Positions 36,724-48,421 of a stretch of 64,000 nucleotides of DNA are shown here, piece by piece (within the stretch, counting starts at the first letter, position 1; every line of letters begins with the position of its first letter). The stretch comes from Kappaphycus alvarezii. Lineage: Eukaryota; Rhodophyta; Florideophyceae; Gigartinales; Solieriaceae. The translations under genes were made by a program, and so were the position numbers. The stretch is from NCBI GenBank assembly GCA_002205965.3, contig NADL03000701.1, positions 496,001 to 560,000 on the forward strand. Direction: 5' to 3'. The notes below the pieces were generated by a model. It did not search any database, was not told where the DNA came from, and was given only the letters and a program-made list of their open reading frames with translations.

Positions 36724-37447
36724 ACACCGTGCGACACCATATCGATCTAATCCCTGGGTCTCGCCCCATCTTTTCTCCCCGTTTCGGAGCCAGACCTCGG
36801 CAGCGCGAAATCTAAAAAAAGGAACCACATGCTCAAGCTATGCATTATCGATCCGGCGCAAACAGGGTGTGCGTCGTCCTTTTTCTCGTCGAGGATCCAG
36901 ACGGAAAAATACGCTTATGTATTGGTTATCGATGATTAACCGCAATAACGATAAAATATGCCTATCCCCTTCGGCGTATTGATGACTACATCGACAGCTT
37001 GGGAGGGCATCGGTTTTTACGACTCTAGATTGCAATTGGGGATATTTCCAAATGCCATTCGCCGAAAGAGACAGAGATAAGACGAAATTAATCTTAAACG
37101 CGGGACTTTCCTGCTACAAGCGCATGCCTTTCGGTCCTTCACACGCGCACGCTACATTTTAGCGCACTCTAGATATCGTGCTTTCACGTTTAAAATATCA
37201 ACCTTGCCATCTTTATCTCGATGATCTCATCATCTACTATAAGAATGTCGAAGATCACTTCTCGCATGTTAAGAAGATCTTTACAGTCATGCGTAACGCT
37301 GCCGTGACGATCAAGTTCCCAAAATGTAGCTGTTTTGCCAACTCCGTGAAGTATTTGGGTCATATCGTGCGCCCAGGCACCCTGTACGTGGACGAAGCCA
37401 TGACCACAGCGTTGCCGAAAGAGAGTCACAGGCGTAATCAAACATAA
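36724..37447 (+). pseudogene. Gypsy-2 reverse transcriptase
   Basis: HHIDLIPGSRPIFSPRF marks the RT start; VEDPDGKIRLCIGYR and YPLRRIDDYIDSLGGHRF follow, and the palm keeps the catalytic motif as CHLYLDDLIIY. The open part 37178-37447 ends with KYLGHIV of the thumb. At least five stops or shifts interrupt it. Confidence 0.85.
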
Positions 37448-37719
37448 CTTAGTGCGTTTCTCTGTCTTTGTAACGTCTTTCGAATATTTCTAAAAAAACT
37501 TCATATCACTACACCCTTAAATCATCTTCTCAAGAAGAATCAGTCGTCCATGATCCGTAGATCACGCCTGACTAGATCGCGGCCGTCGAAAAAATCATAA
37601 GCATCATACGGGCTCGGCCCGTTCTCGCGCCACCTCGTAACGGGTTGCCATACTCTGCCGATGCAGACTCATAAAACTGATAAGTAGGGGGTTCCCTTTT
37701 TCAAACGTACTCAGATGGG

Positions 37720-38030
37720 TAACGCCAGTCCATTAGCTTTATGTCGCGCAGTTTGACGTATGCTGAAAAGAACTAATTGACTATCGAGAAGTAATTTTTA
37801 GCAATTGTTTGGGCACTGGGAATGCTTCGACCATATCTTCAACTAGAACGGTTTATTGAACACTCTGACCAAGCGTTCCTGTGCCGTCTGATGGAAAAAC
37901 AGCACCCTAGCTGTCGACTCATGCCCTGAAAGCTCTGCTTGTAGCGATACGACCTCAAAATTGTCTACAAGAAAGGCAAATTGGACACCCAAGCGGATAC
38001 GCTATCCCTCTTACGGACATGAGGTGATCC
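37720..38030 (+). pseudogene. Gypsy-2 RNase H remnant
   Basis: LTYAEKN, FLAIVWALGMLRPYLQLERF and KIVYKKGKLDTQADTLSLL fit the second half of the RNase H domain. The first Asp region is not visible and several stops occur. Confidence 0.75.
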
Positions 38031-38258
38031 CACCTCTAGATCGAAGGGTAAATAACCTGCCTGTCGGTGAAATCCAACGATCGTTGCGAAGGATGCACTT
38101 TAGAAGCGGAAGCAGACTCCCTGAATGAGGGCGAAAACTTCAATACATTCAAAATCGCGGACCCTTCTCATGTTGAAGAGCACTTGTTGCCTGTTATAAC
38201 CCCATAAGAAACTCCTCAGAGCTCAGTTTACTGACGCATTCTGCTGCAAAATCCGCGC

Positions 38259-39250
38259 ATGTCTGAACGGGGGGAGATCTTGCCTTTCGCTTTTGATAGA
38301 ACGGGATATGTCGTTCTATTCGTCAAGAAAAATTCTTCAATTATAGTGTATTTGTCACTTCGTGCGCGCGTGTTGCACCTTGTTCAATACGCGAAATTAT
38401 CCGTACATCCAGGACGAAATCGTATGTATGTTGGTCTACGTAGATATTTCTACTGGCCATCTATGGCACATGACCCCTATAATACAGTAAACTTCTTTGT
38501 CAGTAGCTTTAAGGAACGAGTGAAGCTAGTCAGAAACGCGAAGAAAATGCAATTATTCCCTGCAAGCGCCCAGCTGGAGTTTGTTTCCATAGATTTCTTA
38601 GAACTAATCCGCACACTGCGAAGATATCGCTATCTCAAGTTCAATACAGACCGCGTCGAATATTCTGGTGTGCACTGTGAAACTTAAGCGGATAATCGCA
38701 GCCACCATCGGCAAAACGGTCACCCGTCACTGGGTATTCGTCAATGGACCTCCATTGCAGCTGCTATTAGACAACGTAACTCAATTCGACGCGAGGATAT
38801 TTCAGGAAATTTGCCGCATTCTGGGCATATTAAATCTATTGAGAACAACTACCACCTGCAAGCGAATGGGCAAATTGAAAGATTTAGAAATGCCCCATCA
38901 ACACTATGTCATTACGCGGCGGATCATCCACGAGATTTGTACTTGTTCTATCGTGCACTAACATTGGCAAACAACACGCAACCTCAATCAGACACGAAAC
39001 TCGCTACGTTAGACCTTGTTTTATCCCAGCCGTCTGCCCCTTTTCCTTAAAGCAGGAACCTGCTATCGAACCGAGGAGATCCCCTTCAGATTAAAATGCC
39101 AAGTTAGCGGCTTGGTTACGCGCTCTCATGAGCATTTCCAAAGCTGGACCCAGAGCTTAAGCCCGATACAAGCGCAATTTTGATGCCCACCTACGCCCCA
39201 GTCTGCAAGACATTTTTTTATATGACCACGTATTCGTGAGAAATGAGCTT
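38259..39250 (+). pseudogene. Gypsy-2 integrase remnant
   Basis: The zinc domain has VHPGRNRMYVGLRRYFYWPS, but the CxxC pair is gone (NFFVSSFKERVKL). The first Asp is in FVSIDFLELIRT, the second in LLLDNVTQFDARIFQE, and the Glu in QANGQIERFRN in another frame. The C-terminal ARYKRNFDAHLRPSLQD segment is readable near 39155-39210. Confidence 0.8.
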
Positions 39251-39300
39251 TAAAATGGTATTTATACCTCAAATTTGCTGTTGAATCTTCCAACCCTGTT

Positions 39301-40784
39301 AAAATCTTTAAGCATGCATAGGTGCTTTTTGCCTAACAAATTACGCATTTGTACTGTGACTTACTATATAATTATCACCCTGTAGCCTCCTTTGAGGATG
39401 ATTTTTCTACTCTTTATAAACCATAGATTTTCGTTTGGATATGTTTTATGTGGATTATTTCCAGTCCACTAGTTCTGTGGATACTTACGGTACTATTGTA
39501 GATATTTACGAATACTATAGAGATATCTCTACGAGTTTTTATAGTAGCTACCAATTAACGAGCATAATATAGCTAGGGTACATTGTCGTAGTAGTTTATA
39601 GGTTGTTGGTGTTGACATATGAATTATCTGTCACAAATCGTTGCGATGGAATGGAATGAAGAACAGAAAAAATTGTATATAGCCTCCCCCGTGAGTGCAA
39701 GCTGCGATTTTTTTCGCTTGTTGGTCCTTTTGCTTAATATCAAATGGAATTTTGATTTTGTATCAATTTATTGATTATTTCGAAAATGCACAGTAATTGC
39801 TGCCCATTAATGTATTTCCGACATGAAAATAGGATCTCAAATATTGTTAGTATCCCATAGCACAATGCAAGCTCCTAGACACGACTTGATTTGTCGTGGG
39901 CGAATCCATTTTTTATCTAACTATTACGACTACGGCAATAGATAATGGGACTTGTGCGTACTAATATTAGTTTACGGAGTTAGAAGCCCACAAAAACACC
40001 GCACTTGATCAGGGACTCGAATATCTAGGTTAATTCTAGTAACCAGTTATATGGTTTGGTGACTTCCATAATTTAGAAAATGGAGAAAAAAGGACAAAAA
40101 TAAAAACAATCCGAGTCCCCCAAAGAACAAAATCCTACAAACAGTAGGAAGAATGCACCCTAGTAGATACAGGGAGAGTATAATTCTGGTGCTGTTCAGT
40201 CTGTAAATCCTGTTCAGACTTGCCGTTATACCTCGTTTGGCTTTTCAAATCTCAACCCTTCTATAAGTACAGTATCCTGTGAACAAATGAGACTACCGAC
40301 CAATCATATCTTTAGCGGAACCAATGCGTGCTAGATCAACACATGTAGAACAAACAGTCACATATCTGTAAAAGATTTGTGTGTTTTTCGGACACATTGA
40401 AAAATCCTGACTACTCGTCTCTTCACTTCTTAATGGCCAATAGGAACAGCGATTGTGAACATACAAGCCGTATCAAAGTGTTAAATATACGGATGCAAAT
40501 GCATATGTGTAAAGTCCCAAAAAATCATGCCTTCTAGCTTACTTGAATATCCTCTGCGCTCGACTCAATTATGAGCAATAACTAACTTTTATGTTGAAAA
40601 AATCACAGAGCATGTGCAGAGCACCATCCAAAACATCATTTAGACGCGCCCAGTGGATGCGCGAGAGTCGCACACTTTTGAGAACACTTTTCTATCTCAA
40701 CTGTGAGGACCTAAGTCAACATTATTATTAACTCTCGATCAAAACTATCAATGCATAACATATGATGCAGCTTTAGCGTTGATA
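39301..40784. other. AT-rich stretch without recognisable genes
   Basis: Only very short ORFs. No repeat or RNA gene recognised. Confidence 0.5.
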
Positions 40785-41300
40785 TAAGCGTGTGCGGAAG
40801 ATGGTGGGAGAGACGTGACATTTGTTCGCAGCTCAGTCGATGAAATGTGCAAGGAAGCGGTTGGTATCAGGATGGGCCCGAAGACATCCCTGTTTAATCC
40901 TCCTGAAGACACCCTTTTATATCCTCCTGCTTTCCCCGCTCACGCCGGTGAGAGACCTCTCGCATGTGACGTTGTCATTCGGAAGATTCAGAGGTTGGAA
41001 CATGAGCTGTTCAGGCGAATTATCCCCCCTTCCCTGGACCCATCCCGCGATACACGCGACCTTGTTTTCCGGTCCCAGCCCCTCACTTTTGACCCGTTAG
41101 GAGCTGCAGGTCCTGGTACCATCCGTTTCCTTGAACGTTTTATCGACCGAGCTGCGAACAACTGTCACGTCTCTCCCACCATCTTCCGCACACGCTTATA
41201 TCAACGCTTAAGCTGCATCATATGGTCGTCGATAGCGATAGCCATCATCTTGCGCGCTCCAGTGCACGTGGCAGATGTGGACCATCCGATTAGATCTTAA
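40785..41300 (+). pseudogene. LINE A: C-terminal end of a non-LTR retrotransposon ORF2
   Basis: A 161-codon segment ending in TAA near 41300. It has the layout of the domain downstream of RT in a large class of algal, fungal and oomycete LINEs: M(G)P(K)..LFNPPEDT, an ACDVVI strand, PLTFDPLGAAGPGTIRFLER, and finally TRLYQRLSCIIWSSIA. The minus-strand fragment at 56.3 kb is a relative. The RT core is missing: a typical 5' truncation. Confidence 0.7.
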
Positions 41301-41419
41301 TCTTAATAGGCGGTCAAGCAGTATACACGTGAAAGGACGGGTGAGTTAAAATGTTACAATCAACGCAAAATCCCTTGTATTTTTTTCAGAATCCCCCGCA
41401 AGCGCCACTCTGCTTTTCA

Positions 41420-41815
41420 TTTACTTCAAAATTGACGACCAGCGTTACAGTCTTGCTACGACGTCACTGTTATGAGCCCCCACTCCGCTCCATACGCCCA
41501 ACAGCGGATTCACACGCCCCTCGCTGCCCTTACTGCATCTGAGCGCGCGAAATCTCTCCGCTAAGGTCACCTCTGCGCCGAACTACATATCGACTTCCAC
41601 TCGATGGCTTTCGGTATATACGGGTCTGCCGGTCCCGGTGCCGAACGAGGTCTGTCCAGAATTGCTGAGTACATCGCTATACGGAAAGGCAGTAGCCCTG
41701 CCTTCGAGCGCGATCGCTTGTTCACGATTATCAGTTCGCTTACACAACAACGAACTTCTGTCGCGATCAACCGACGACTACTCAACTGTTCCTGGCCCGG
41801 ATAGATTTTTCCCCT
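41420..41815 (+). pseudogene. LINE B: second, different LINE 3' end
   Basis: HSMAFGIYGSAGPGAERGLS followed by a helix and TQQRTSVAINRRLLN is the same C-terminal LINE layout as LINE A but from another family. An upstream piece (IHTPLAALTASERAKSLR) lies before a stop near 41563. It ends at TAG 41801-41803, then a short 3' UTR and a microsatellite tail. Confidence 0.65.
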
Positions 41816-41832
41816 TTTGAGGGCCGCTAGCC

Positions 41833-41865
41833 CCCCCTTTCCTGCTTGCCCCCCTTTCCTGCTTG
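41833..41865 (+). repeat. 16-17 bp tandem duplication in LINE B 3' UTR
   Basis: Two copies of CCCCCTTTCCTGCTTG in a row. Confidence 0.7.
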
Positions 41866-41871
41866 GTAAAG

Positions 41872-41893
41872 TCTTCTTCTTCTTCTTCTTCTT
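41872..41893 (+). repeat. (TTC)n microsatellite, probable LINE B tail
   Basis: About seven TTC units follow the LINE B 3' UTR; simple-repeat tails are common for LINEs without poly-A. Confidence 0.75.
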
Positions 41894-41895
41894 GG

Positions 41896-42433
41896 CATTC
41901 CAAAAATCACAGCCATTTGGTACTTAAATTGAATTCAGTTGGAATTGCGTAGTACTCAAGCCATGGGTTTGGTTCCCACAAGGCTTGGCATTGACCATAT
42001 TTGACCGGTTTTGAGGAAAGAAAACAAGGCTGTACTGTAGAGCGGGGTGGCTGTGCAGGACACGGGCGACAAATATAGTGCGGCGGGGATTTAGTGCATA
42101 TTCGATTGAGTTGCCCGGGGAGTGCACTATACAATTACCTCATTTTTTGGCTAACTCGAAATTATCGAGACTCAACAAAATGCTCTACAGTACAGTGCAA
42201 TTTACTGCGGCTTAGGGTTTCGTCGAAAAAGTGAACGTGAGAAACGCTCAGTGCTCAGAAATAATACTTTTATCCCAGCAACTGCCGCATGAAGTGTAAT
42301 TCGGTTCAGCTGGAATGGACGGTACTAGTTCTTCAACGGCAGGGACTAGAGACCCATCACGAAAGCATCTCTCAGGTGTGGAGGGGTACTCCTCGGGATG
42401 AATGAGATTTGGGCTTTCCCGGGGGGCTTTTTG
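41896..42433. other. Stretch without recognisable genes
   Basis: Short ORFs only; isolated CTGTACTGTAG (42013) and CTACAGTACAGT (42185) motifs. Confidence 0.4.
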
Positions 42434-43195
42434 AGCGAAGAACTACTCAACCAGGCAGCGGGTGCTCACCTGGCGGCCTTGCATCCCTTGAAGGCGGAAC
42501 ACGAACGAGTATCTAGGTTTAATAGCTCGTGGGTAGCAGGGGAACTCCTGTGGTTGGCAGTGAAATAAGCAAGAAGACGAATAAACGTAGATCCGATCTC
42601 CCGCATTGCTCCGGGGACATCGATACGTGCGGGAAGTAGTAATACATCATCGTCATCACAGTCAGAGCCGTAATGCGATAGCCAAGCATGTCAAGCAAGA
42701 GCCGTAGCAGCGTCTGCGGATGATGTGCTTTGGAAGAGGCGGTTACGAACAGAGGATCATACAACAGCAACGTTAAAAGCGATACTTTCAGGTGTAGAGA
42801 TAGAATCGGGGCGGTGCTGTACTGGGGAAGTGCCAGGGAAGTACGATGCACGGCAAGAATCCGTCTTAGGAAACAAAAGGCATTGCATAAGTGAAATATG
42901 CCGCTGACGTGCAAAGTTCAGCTACCTTGGCAGCAACATCGCAGCTGCGCTTCGACGCGCCCACCCTATGGGATGCAACTGTCCGGCACCAGAAATTAAG
43001 CCTGCAGAAACATCGTGTGATATCCCGCTGTATGATGATCATACCATGGCCACCCTTTGGGACCTGATGTCACACGTGAGGGCCGCACTCTTACTTGTAA
43101 GCATTGGCTCAGCGCCAAGCATCGTTGCAGCTCCCTGGGAGTCTACCAGCGAAACCGTCAGAAACGCCTCAGGGCTTAAATTGACTATGCACTAA
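42434..43195 (+). pseudogene. Unidentified protein-like region, two stops in one frame
   Basis: From 42434 to 42907 one plus-strand frame reads like protein (FLSEELLNQAAGAHLAALHP; SRFNSSWVAGELLWLAVK; DVLWKRRLRTEDHTTATLKA) with TAA stops near 42567 and 42670. A second frame at 42914-43195 continues (RAKFSYLGSNIAAALRRA). The minus strand is open for 131 codons but looks like the antisense of this. Family not recognised; element gag or dead host gene are both possible. Confidence 0.35.
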
Positions 43196-44951
43196 CTCAT
43201 GGCGCAAATTGCAAAGTCTATCATCGAGGTTGCAGGATTGTAATTCACGATAAAAACACCTGTTTCAATGAGTGTGACCGCATGGTCCCTCACCAGCAAA
43301 AGCTGCACCTAGCACCAGGCATTCTTTTCGCCAGTATTGCCGAGTTTGGTCCAATGCTTAACGTAATACGCCGCAATGCAACGAAGCAGAAAGCGGGAAT
43401 TATGTGGGGAATGTTTGGGCTCTGCCTAAACGCTTTTGACATCGGCTTGACAAGTTAGAAAAACTTGCCTTGTATGTCCAAATACATAGTAATGCAAGCA
43501 ATTCGCATTGCGTCTAAATCCTTAGTTCTAGAAGACAGCAGGCGGAGCCGAATTAAACAGCGTGCTGGCCTTTCAAACACATTGGTCGGCACGCATAACG
43601 TTCTCCAGTGATTGCAGTTTCTTTCTGTACCGAAAACCTCCGTATGGTTATCTACCTGTCAAAGACTGCAGCTTCGGTGCACCATTGCAGAAGCAAACCA
43701 CACTCAATATCCAATTCTGATTGCTTCCATGCTGTAGGAATTTAAAGGTATGGCAAAGAAGCCATGAAGGAAAGAAGCCACAGGATGAGAACTGTTGGCC
43801 TGTGCAGGACAATATTCTCGTAAAGCTACCGCTTGTGTAATTGTCAGCTCTCCAAGTCAAGTACCTTCCAGAACAGCTCCTCGTTAACAGGAATGCAAAA
43901 AGCCCCCTCGCTTGTTAGGAATAAACGCTTCCGTAAACCTGCGACACTTTTGTCGTGACCGCAAAAGGTCCGGTATCTGCCTTTGCCATCTGAGGGATGT
44001 AAAGTCAATATGATGTTTTAAATCATCTACGATACATTGGCAAGTAAATGATTGTATTTTACTTACAAACAAATTCGTCCAGAGAGCGCCTACTGATCCT
44101 CCGATGTGAAAAATGGCCTATGTGCCTAGGGCTTCTTTTCGTTTGTTGACCCCATTACAAGGTTATGAGTTCGGCAGTCATATGTTTTGGCTGCCTCTCG
44201 GTTGAGTGCCTTTCTCTGAGGGGTTTTGATACCTCTGCGAGCAAATATCTCCGGATATATTTTATTTCGAATGAAATAGGATATACTTTGAGAATGGGGG
44301 ACAGCCATATTCCGGGGCGTTATAGGACGACTGTTGGCACATCGACAGGTGACTTTACGAACAGGTGTCCATTTCATACTTTGGAACCTCAAACTGAGGT
44401 CCGACCGCCTTGAAGGAGGATTTAATTGATGTCGTTTCGTTTTCAATTGAATTATTACCGATAAGGTCCTGTACTCTGTCTTTTCGCGGAGTCTACCACG
44501 TCATTCGAGGTGTCTCACGGCGCGCAGCTCAGAGAAATATTCGATAAAAAATAAATGCCATTGCCTACTTGAAAAAAAATTCCAATTTTCTTTTGCAGTG
44601 CGCAGTTCGGAAGATCAGACATTAGAGTTCACCGATTGAGGGACCTGTTCAGCTTCTAATTGAGCGTGTTATGAGGGTGGTCTTGCACTTTGTTGTGTGT
44701 GTGGCTTTTACAGTTATTTATCTCAATGTACTCCAGCGAGGATCCAAACTGTTGGAACTGAACAAGCGCTCAAAACCTGCCTTTTGCGCCAACGTTTGGG
44801 CTAGATGAATTTGAGTGATAACCAATAAAGATTAAGTTTAACGTTGGAGGATTGTCATACGGTGATGAATGTGACAAAGGGGCACTGTACAGTTGTTCAC
44901 TGACACCGAATGGGATTCTGTAAGGCAATAGTGATTAAGCAAAGTTACTGT
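43196..44951. other. Stretch with only weak ORFs
   Basis: The best ORF pair overlaps at 44126-44446 (minus, 106 codons) and 44165-44413 (plus, 82 codons); neither is recognised. No repeats noticed. Confidence 0.35.
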
Positions 44952-45081
44952 AATGCTATGCGACAGGGCAACAGACCGAACTGAATACAACAGACAATGC
45001 ACCGAGCAACAGGTGCAATGCTACGCGAAAGGCCAGCTGACAGAAGAGAATGCAACAGACAGTGCACCGAGCATCAGGGGC
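44952..45081 (+). repeat. 65-bp tandem repeat, two diverged copies
   Basis: 44952-45016 and 45017-45081 align over their whole length (AATGCTA.GCGA start, ...CACCGAGCA.CAGG.GC end). Confidence 0.75.
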
Positions 45082-45360
45082 AAAGTAACTGAGATGATGA
45101 TATATGGGTGAGCAACAGCCCGAGAGTAAACAGGTGAAAAGGGAGAGAGCTAGAGACTCCCAAAAAGCGCAGGATCATTGTCCTGACCCTCATTGCTATA
45201 TACCGCGAACACCGCTCCTTGAACTATGTCTGATTCCCTTGCTAGATTAACAACAGTACTGTATTTGTAGTGTAGATCTTGAAATATGGTTTGCACCCAA
45301 ACTAGGACATCCAACGTTCAAATATCTCTGTACCACTCATAGTGGACCAACCCGCTTACC

Positions 45361-45416
45361 TGTACAGTACAGTACTGTATTGTACAGTGACGTACATTAC
45401 TGTACATACTGTACGG
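45361..45416. repeat. TACTGTAC palindrome cluster
   Basis: About 56 bases made almost wholly of GTAC, CAGTAC and ACTGTA units in alternating phase. Confidence 0.75.
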
Positions 45417-45646
45417 TAGCTGAATTTATGCCACAAGTTTCTTCGGGTCACAGGACTCGATTCTGCATAGTATCGAAATTGCTTTCTCAGGGGAGCAGGC
45501 CAACATGCCTGAAAGGAGCGGTAGAAAACGTGACGGAAGCGGTATGTAGAAGCTCACATGACTGCCACACCCTTTAAAAAGTACATCCAGCTGCGATCTC
45601 CCCGCCACAAGCGGCTTATGTCAACCGTCACGGCAGCTGTGGTCAT

Positions 45647-45883
45647 CTAAACCACCATTTGTATGCTCAGCTCATCTGCTTTTGAAGACGCTGTCAAGTT
45701 ACCTAGAAACGCAATCTGAGCTCGAGTGCAGAATATTGCATCGGCGAAAGCGGAAATCTGCATCGGCTGTTCACATTTTGTAATGAAAACGTTGCAGTCG
45801 GAATATCTCCTACCGTTTCAAATGTGCCTCCATGTACTTCAGGATGAGAACCGTGGCTCGCCCATTCCTAATTGCTGTACAAT
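45647..45883 (-). CDS. 3' exons of an unidentified spliced gene (tentative)
   Basis: Minus-strand exon-like pieces: 45883-45814 (NGRATVLILKYMEAHLK) after a CAAACAG acceptor and before GTAGGA; 45766-45703 (PMQISAFADAIFCTRAQIAF) after GTGAACAG and before GTAACT; and 45675-45647 ending DELSIQMVV and TAG. The last two join in phase across a 27-nt interval; the first two do not join in phase as I parse them. The protein family is unknown. It lies just downstream of, and in the same direction as, the next gene. Confidence 0.25.
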
Positions 45884-46059
45884 CTGTTTGATGCAAAGCA
45901 AAACCATGAAAATCTTCTTTGCCGTTGCAACGATCGTCTAACCGGGCCGTTGACGCAATAGCCACAACTGACGTACATCGAACCTGCTCCCGTCCCTCCT
46001 GTTCAAATCGTCCCTTACCTCACAGACCGTTGCGAAATACGGAAGACGTTAGAGACTCG

Positions 46060-46775
46060 TCAAACATACGCTCGCTTTTTTGGCAAACCTCTCAAACACA
46101 TGAGCATGAGAATGCTGAATATCAGAGCTAATGCTGACACTGGTGCAAACGAGCCCTGTAACGTGAATTGGTGATGAATTGCGGGCTGCACTCCCTCATC
46201 TTGCGGAACAAATCCAGTGCGGCCAGTGCCTTGGTGGCAGGTGACTTTCACTTGTGGGTTTGTTCCGTAAGCTTGGGGTGGTAGGGTGACCCAGCCAGCG
46301 TGTCCTATCGTTCTGGCAGCGTCTCGCCGCGAGGGAGTGTGCTGTGTAAATAAGAAAGCCAAGCTGTGAATAGTAAATTTGACGTACCTATGTATTTGTG
46401 ACCGATTTCGAATGTAAGGACGTCGGTAGAGGAAGTTCTATGCACAAGCAGTATTAAATATCAGGTGGTGATTGGTACTCACCTCAGAAACAGGTTTTGG
46501 ATTTGAAATGACCAATTCTGCTGTCATTTGGATACAAATCGAATTAAAACGACTCTTAACCGGTCTCAAAATGTTGTCATATACAGCACTGTACCATCGC
46601 TATTCGCTTAAAGATAGCTCCCCTGGATAAAACGTCAGATTTGTAAACTCAAATCATAGTTACGAACAGTGAAAGTCGCCAGCTTGGTTAAAAGCACCCA
46701 GTTTTTATCAAAATTTTTGTGCAGTGCAGTAGCAAAGATTTTATTGCCAGATATTGAATGATTAAATATCATCTC
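46060..46775 (-). CDS. C-terminal exons of a single-pass membrane protein, unidentified
   Basis: Three minus-strand exons join in phase 0: 46775-46668, 46599-46483 and 46341-46060 (stop TGA at 46062-46060). The middle exon ends at a clear GTGAGT donor and the last starts after TTTACACAG; introns are 68 and 141 nt. The last exon has a beta-rich segment (GWVTLPPQAYGTNPQVKVTC), one membrane helix (APVSALALIFSILMLMC) and a short basic tail (RGLPKKRAYV), so the bulk would face the lumen or outside. The first splice uses a weaker GTTCGT donor. Antisense ORFs look unlike protein. No family assigned. Confidence 0.4.
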
Positions 46776-46873
46776 CTTTGAAATTTTTCAGGCCCTGGAC
46801 TAATTAACCCTTAGACTAGAACCCAGGGGTGCGGTAATTAGTAGTCCTTCAATCTTTTGACTGGCGAGCGAGT

Positions 46874-47020
46874 GTGCAGTACAGTATTGTAACAATGTAC
46901 AAAAGTACGTGCTGTACCCCATTGTACTGTACTGTACTGTACAATTCTGTACAACACAGTACCCTCTGTGTACTGTATCATGCTAAAGTTACACTGTACA
47001 GTTCAATACAGTGTACCGAA
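46874..47020. repeat. TACTGTAC palindrome cluster
   Basis: Several runs of CTGTACTGTACTGTAC and GTACAGTTC type within 150 bases. If the minus-strand gene model is right, this is intronic. Confidence 0.7.
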
Positions 47021-47040
47021 TACTTGGTACTGGCGCTTAT

Positions 47041-47200
47041 GCATTGTCATCGACATTGATGGCAATTACTAAAGCTTTATCTGGCAATAGAGTTTTTGAT
47101 TTTGGGGTTTGATTGGGGTCAACAGCTCCTGGGCTATTTACAACAGTAGGTGGCCGATGTCAGCCAAGTGGGGTACAGGGGGCTCAAAACAAATACTGTA
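47041..47200 (-). CDS. Possible exon, minus strand
   Basis: A minus-strand segment reads VNSPGAVDPNQTPKSKTLLP followed by DKALVIAINVDD, protein-like and in no other frame. An AATAG acceptor-like site precedes it and GTAATT follows DKAL. It could be an internal exon of the gene ending at 46060. Phase with its neighbours was not proven. Confidence 0.25.
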
Positions 47201-47439
47201 TCATTTGAAGCAAGTTAAGACAAAGGATGATGTAACTTTACTGTCAGGTTTGCAACATCCGCTGGTCTGTCCTTCCTATTGTATGCACTTATAATATTGT
47301 ACTGTGCGAATTGGAATAAATTCGTGTGGAATGCGCGTGAAGCTATTCGTGGAAATCAGTCTACAATGAAATTAATATAGTAACAGCGTAGAGGTAAGAG
47401 CGTATCAAGTTGATTTTCGTCTGATTTGGTACAGCGACC

Positions 47440-47567
47440 ACGACTCCCAGGAGGAAACTGTTTCCGAAGTGGTGGCATACCGCATACTGTCCACGACTAA
47501 AACAACGACTGTACCGCACTACCTACAAACCTGCATCCCGTCTGGTTCGGACAAACTGTAAGTACTG
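47440..47567 (-). CDS. Possible exon pair with an 18-nt intron, minus strand
   Basis: After a GTACTTACAG acceptor, LSEPDGMQV and VLVVDSMRYATTSETVSSWE read in one frame once the 18 bases 47526-47509 (GTAGGT...TACAG, containing the only TAG) are removed. A plus-strand reading with a GTAAGT donor at 47559 is the alternative. Confidence 0.25.
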
Positions 47568-47638
47568 TAAATGCGTAGTACAGTGCGTTATCTATACACT
47601 GATGCCATGAAGTTGTTCATCACCATTGTATAATACTG

Positions 47639-47720
47639 CGTAGTACAGTACTGTACTGTACTGCAAGTATTGTCAATGCAGGATTTTGTTATCTTGTACT
47701 GTACTGTACTATATGGCAGA
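47639..47720. repeat. TACTGTAC palindrome cluster
   Basis: Runs GTAGTACAGTACTGTACTG and TTGTACTGTACTGTACTA within 80 bases. Confidence 0.75.
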
Positions 47721-48380
47721 CTAGCGAGGTGTGGTTCACTGAACATTTATTTTTTCTCCTAACTAAAAGCTAGGTAGTTTATTTACATCAAGATATCTTC
47801 TTGCAGCATCCTCTTAGACCCTACCAAAATCCATTCTCGTCGAAGACAATAACAGCGGCAACCATGCCATGTCGTCACCAAACTAGCAATTTTTGACAAT
47901 TAAAAACAATATTCTGATGCAGTTCAAAAGTCAATGTGTGTTTTATATTTTTGTGTGACGACATGATACTGTATAGTGTATGGTTTGTTTATAACGTAAA
48001 AAATATTTGCAGATTATTGCGAAAGCGCTGCCCATTACGGTAATGCATGTAATAAAGGGTGGTGACGTTCAGCCGTCGAAACTACAAGCGCCTCACTGGC
48101 CAAATCTATTTCGTATTGTAATAGATTATGATCTGTTGCCGCCAAACTGCACTCGACGGACCTTGAATACCCAGTTGACGCTAAACCACGATACACATGC
48201 TCTACCTGAAACTATGGGTACCGTAAGTCTGACGGAGAGTAGTTTGAAGGTAACCTCTTGTTGCAGAACACCACCAAATTAAATTGAAATCCATTTCATC
48301 TTTTCTTGCCGCAGATTCAACTTGCATTGAAACATACATACGTACTGTATGGCTCAGTTATTCGAACGAGAAAGATACTA

Positions 48381-48421
48381 TACTGTACTGTACTGTACAA
48401 TATTGTACTCAATATGTACTC
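48381..48421. repeat. TACTGTAC palindrome cluster
   Basis: TACTGTACTGTACTGTACA followed by two ATATTGTACT/ATATGTACT variants. Confidence 0.7.

Larger units (their letters stand above)
33500..39300 (+). mobile_element. Gypsy-2: strongly decayed Ty3/gypsy element
   Basis: Gag (34.2-34.8 kb), protease (35.7-36.5 kb), RT (36.7-37.4 kb), RNase H (37.7-38.0 kb) and integrase (38.26-39.25 kb) lie in order on the plus strand. All are cut by many stops and shifts, far more than in Gypsy-1. The 33.5-33.9 kb stretch aligns loosely with LTR-like copies A and B and may be its 5' LTR. No 3' LTR was found. Confidence 0.8.

Noticed and set aside
42519..42914. A 131-codon minus-strand membrane-like ORF.
   Set aside because: It is the reverse of a more protein-like plus-strand frame; its hydrophobicity is typical of antisense.
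48007..48282. A plus-strand exon after a TTTGCAG acceptor, joined to 47440-47558 by a GTAAGT donor.
   Set aside because: Not excluded, but no family emerged and the minus-strand gene model accounts for more segments; kept only as the alternative.
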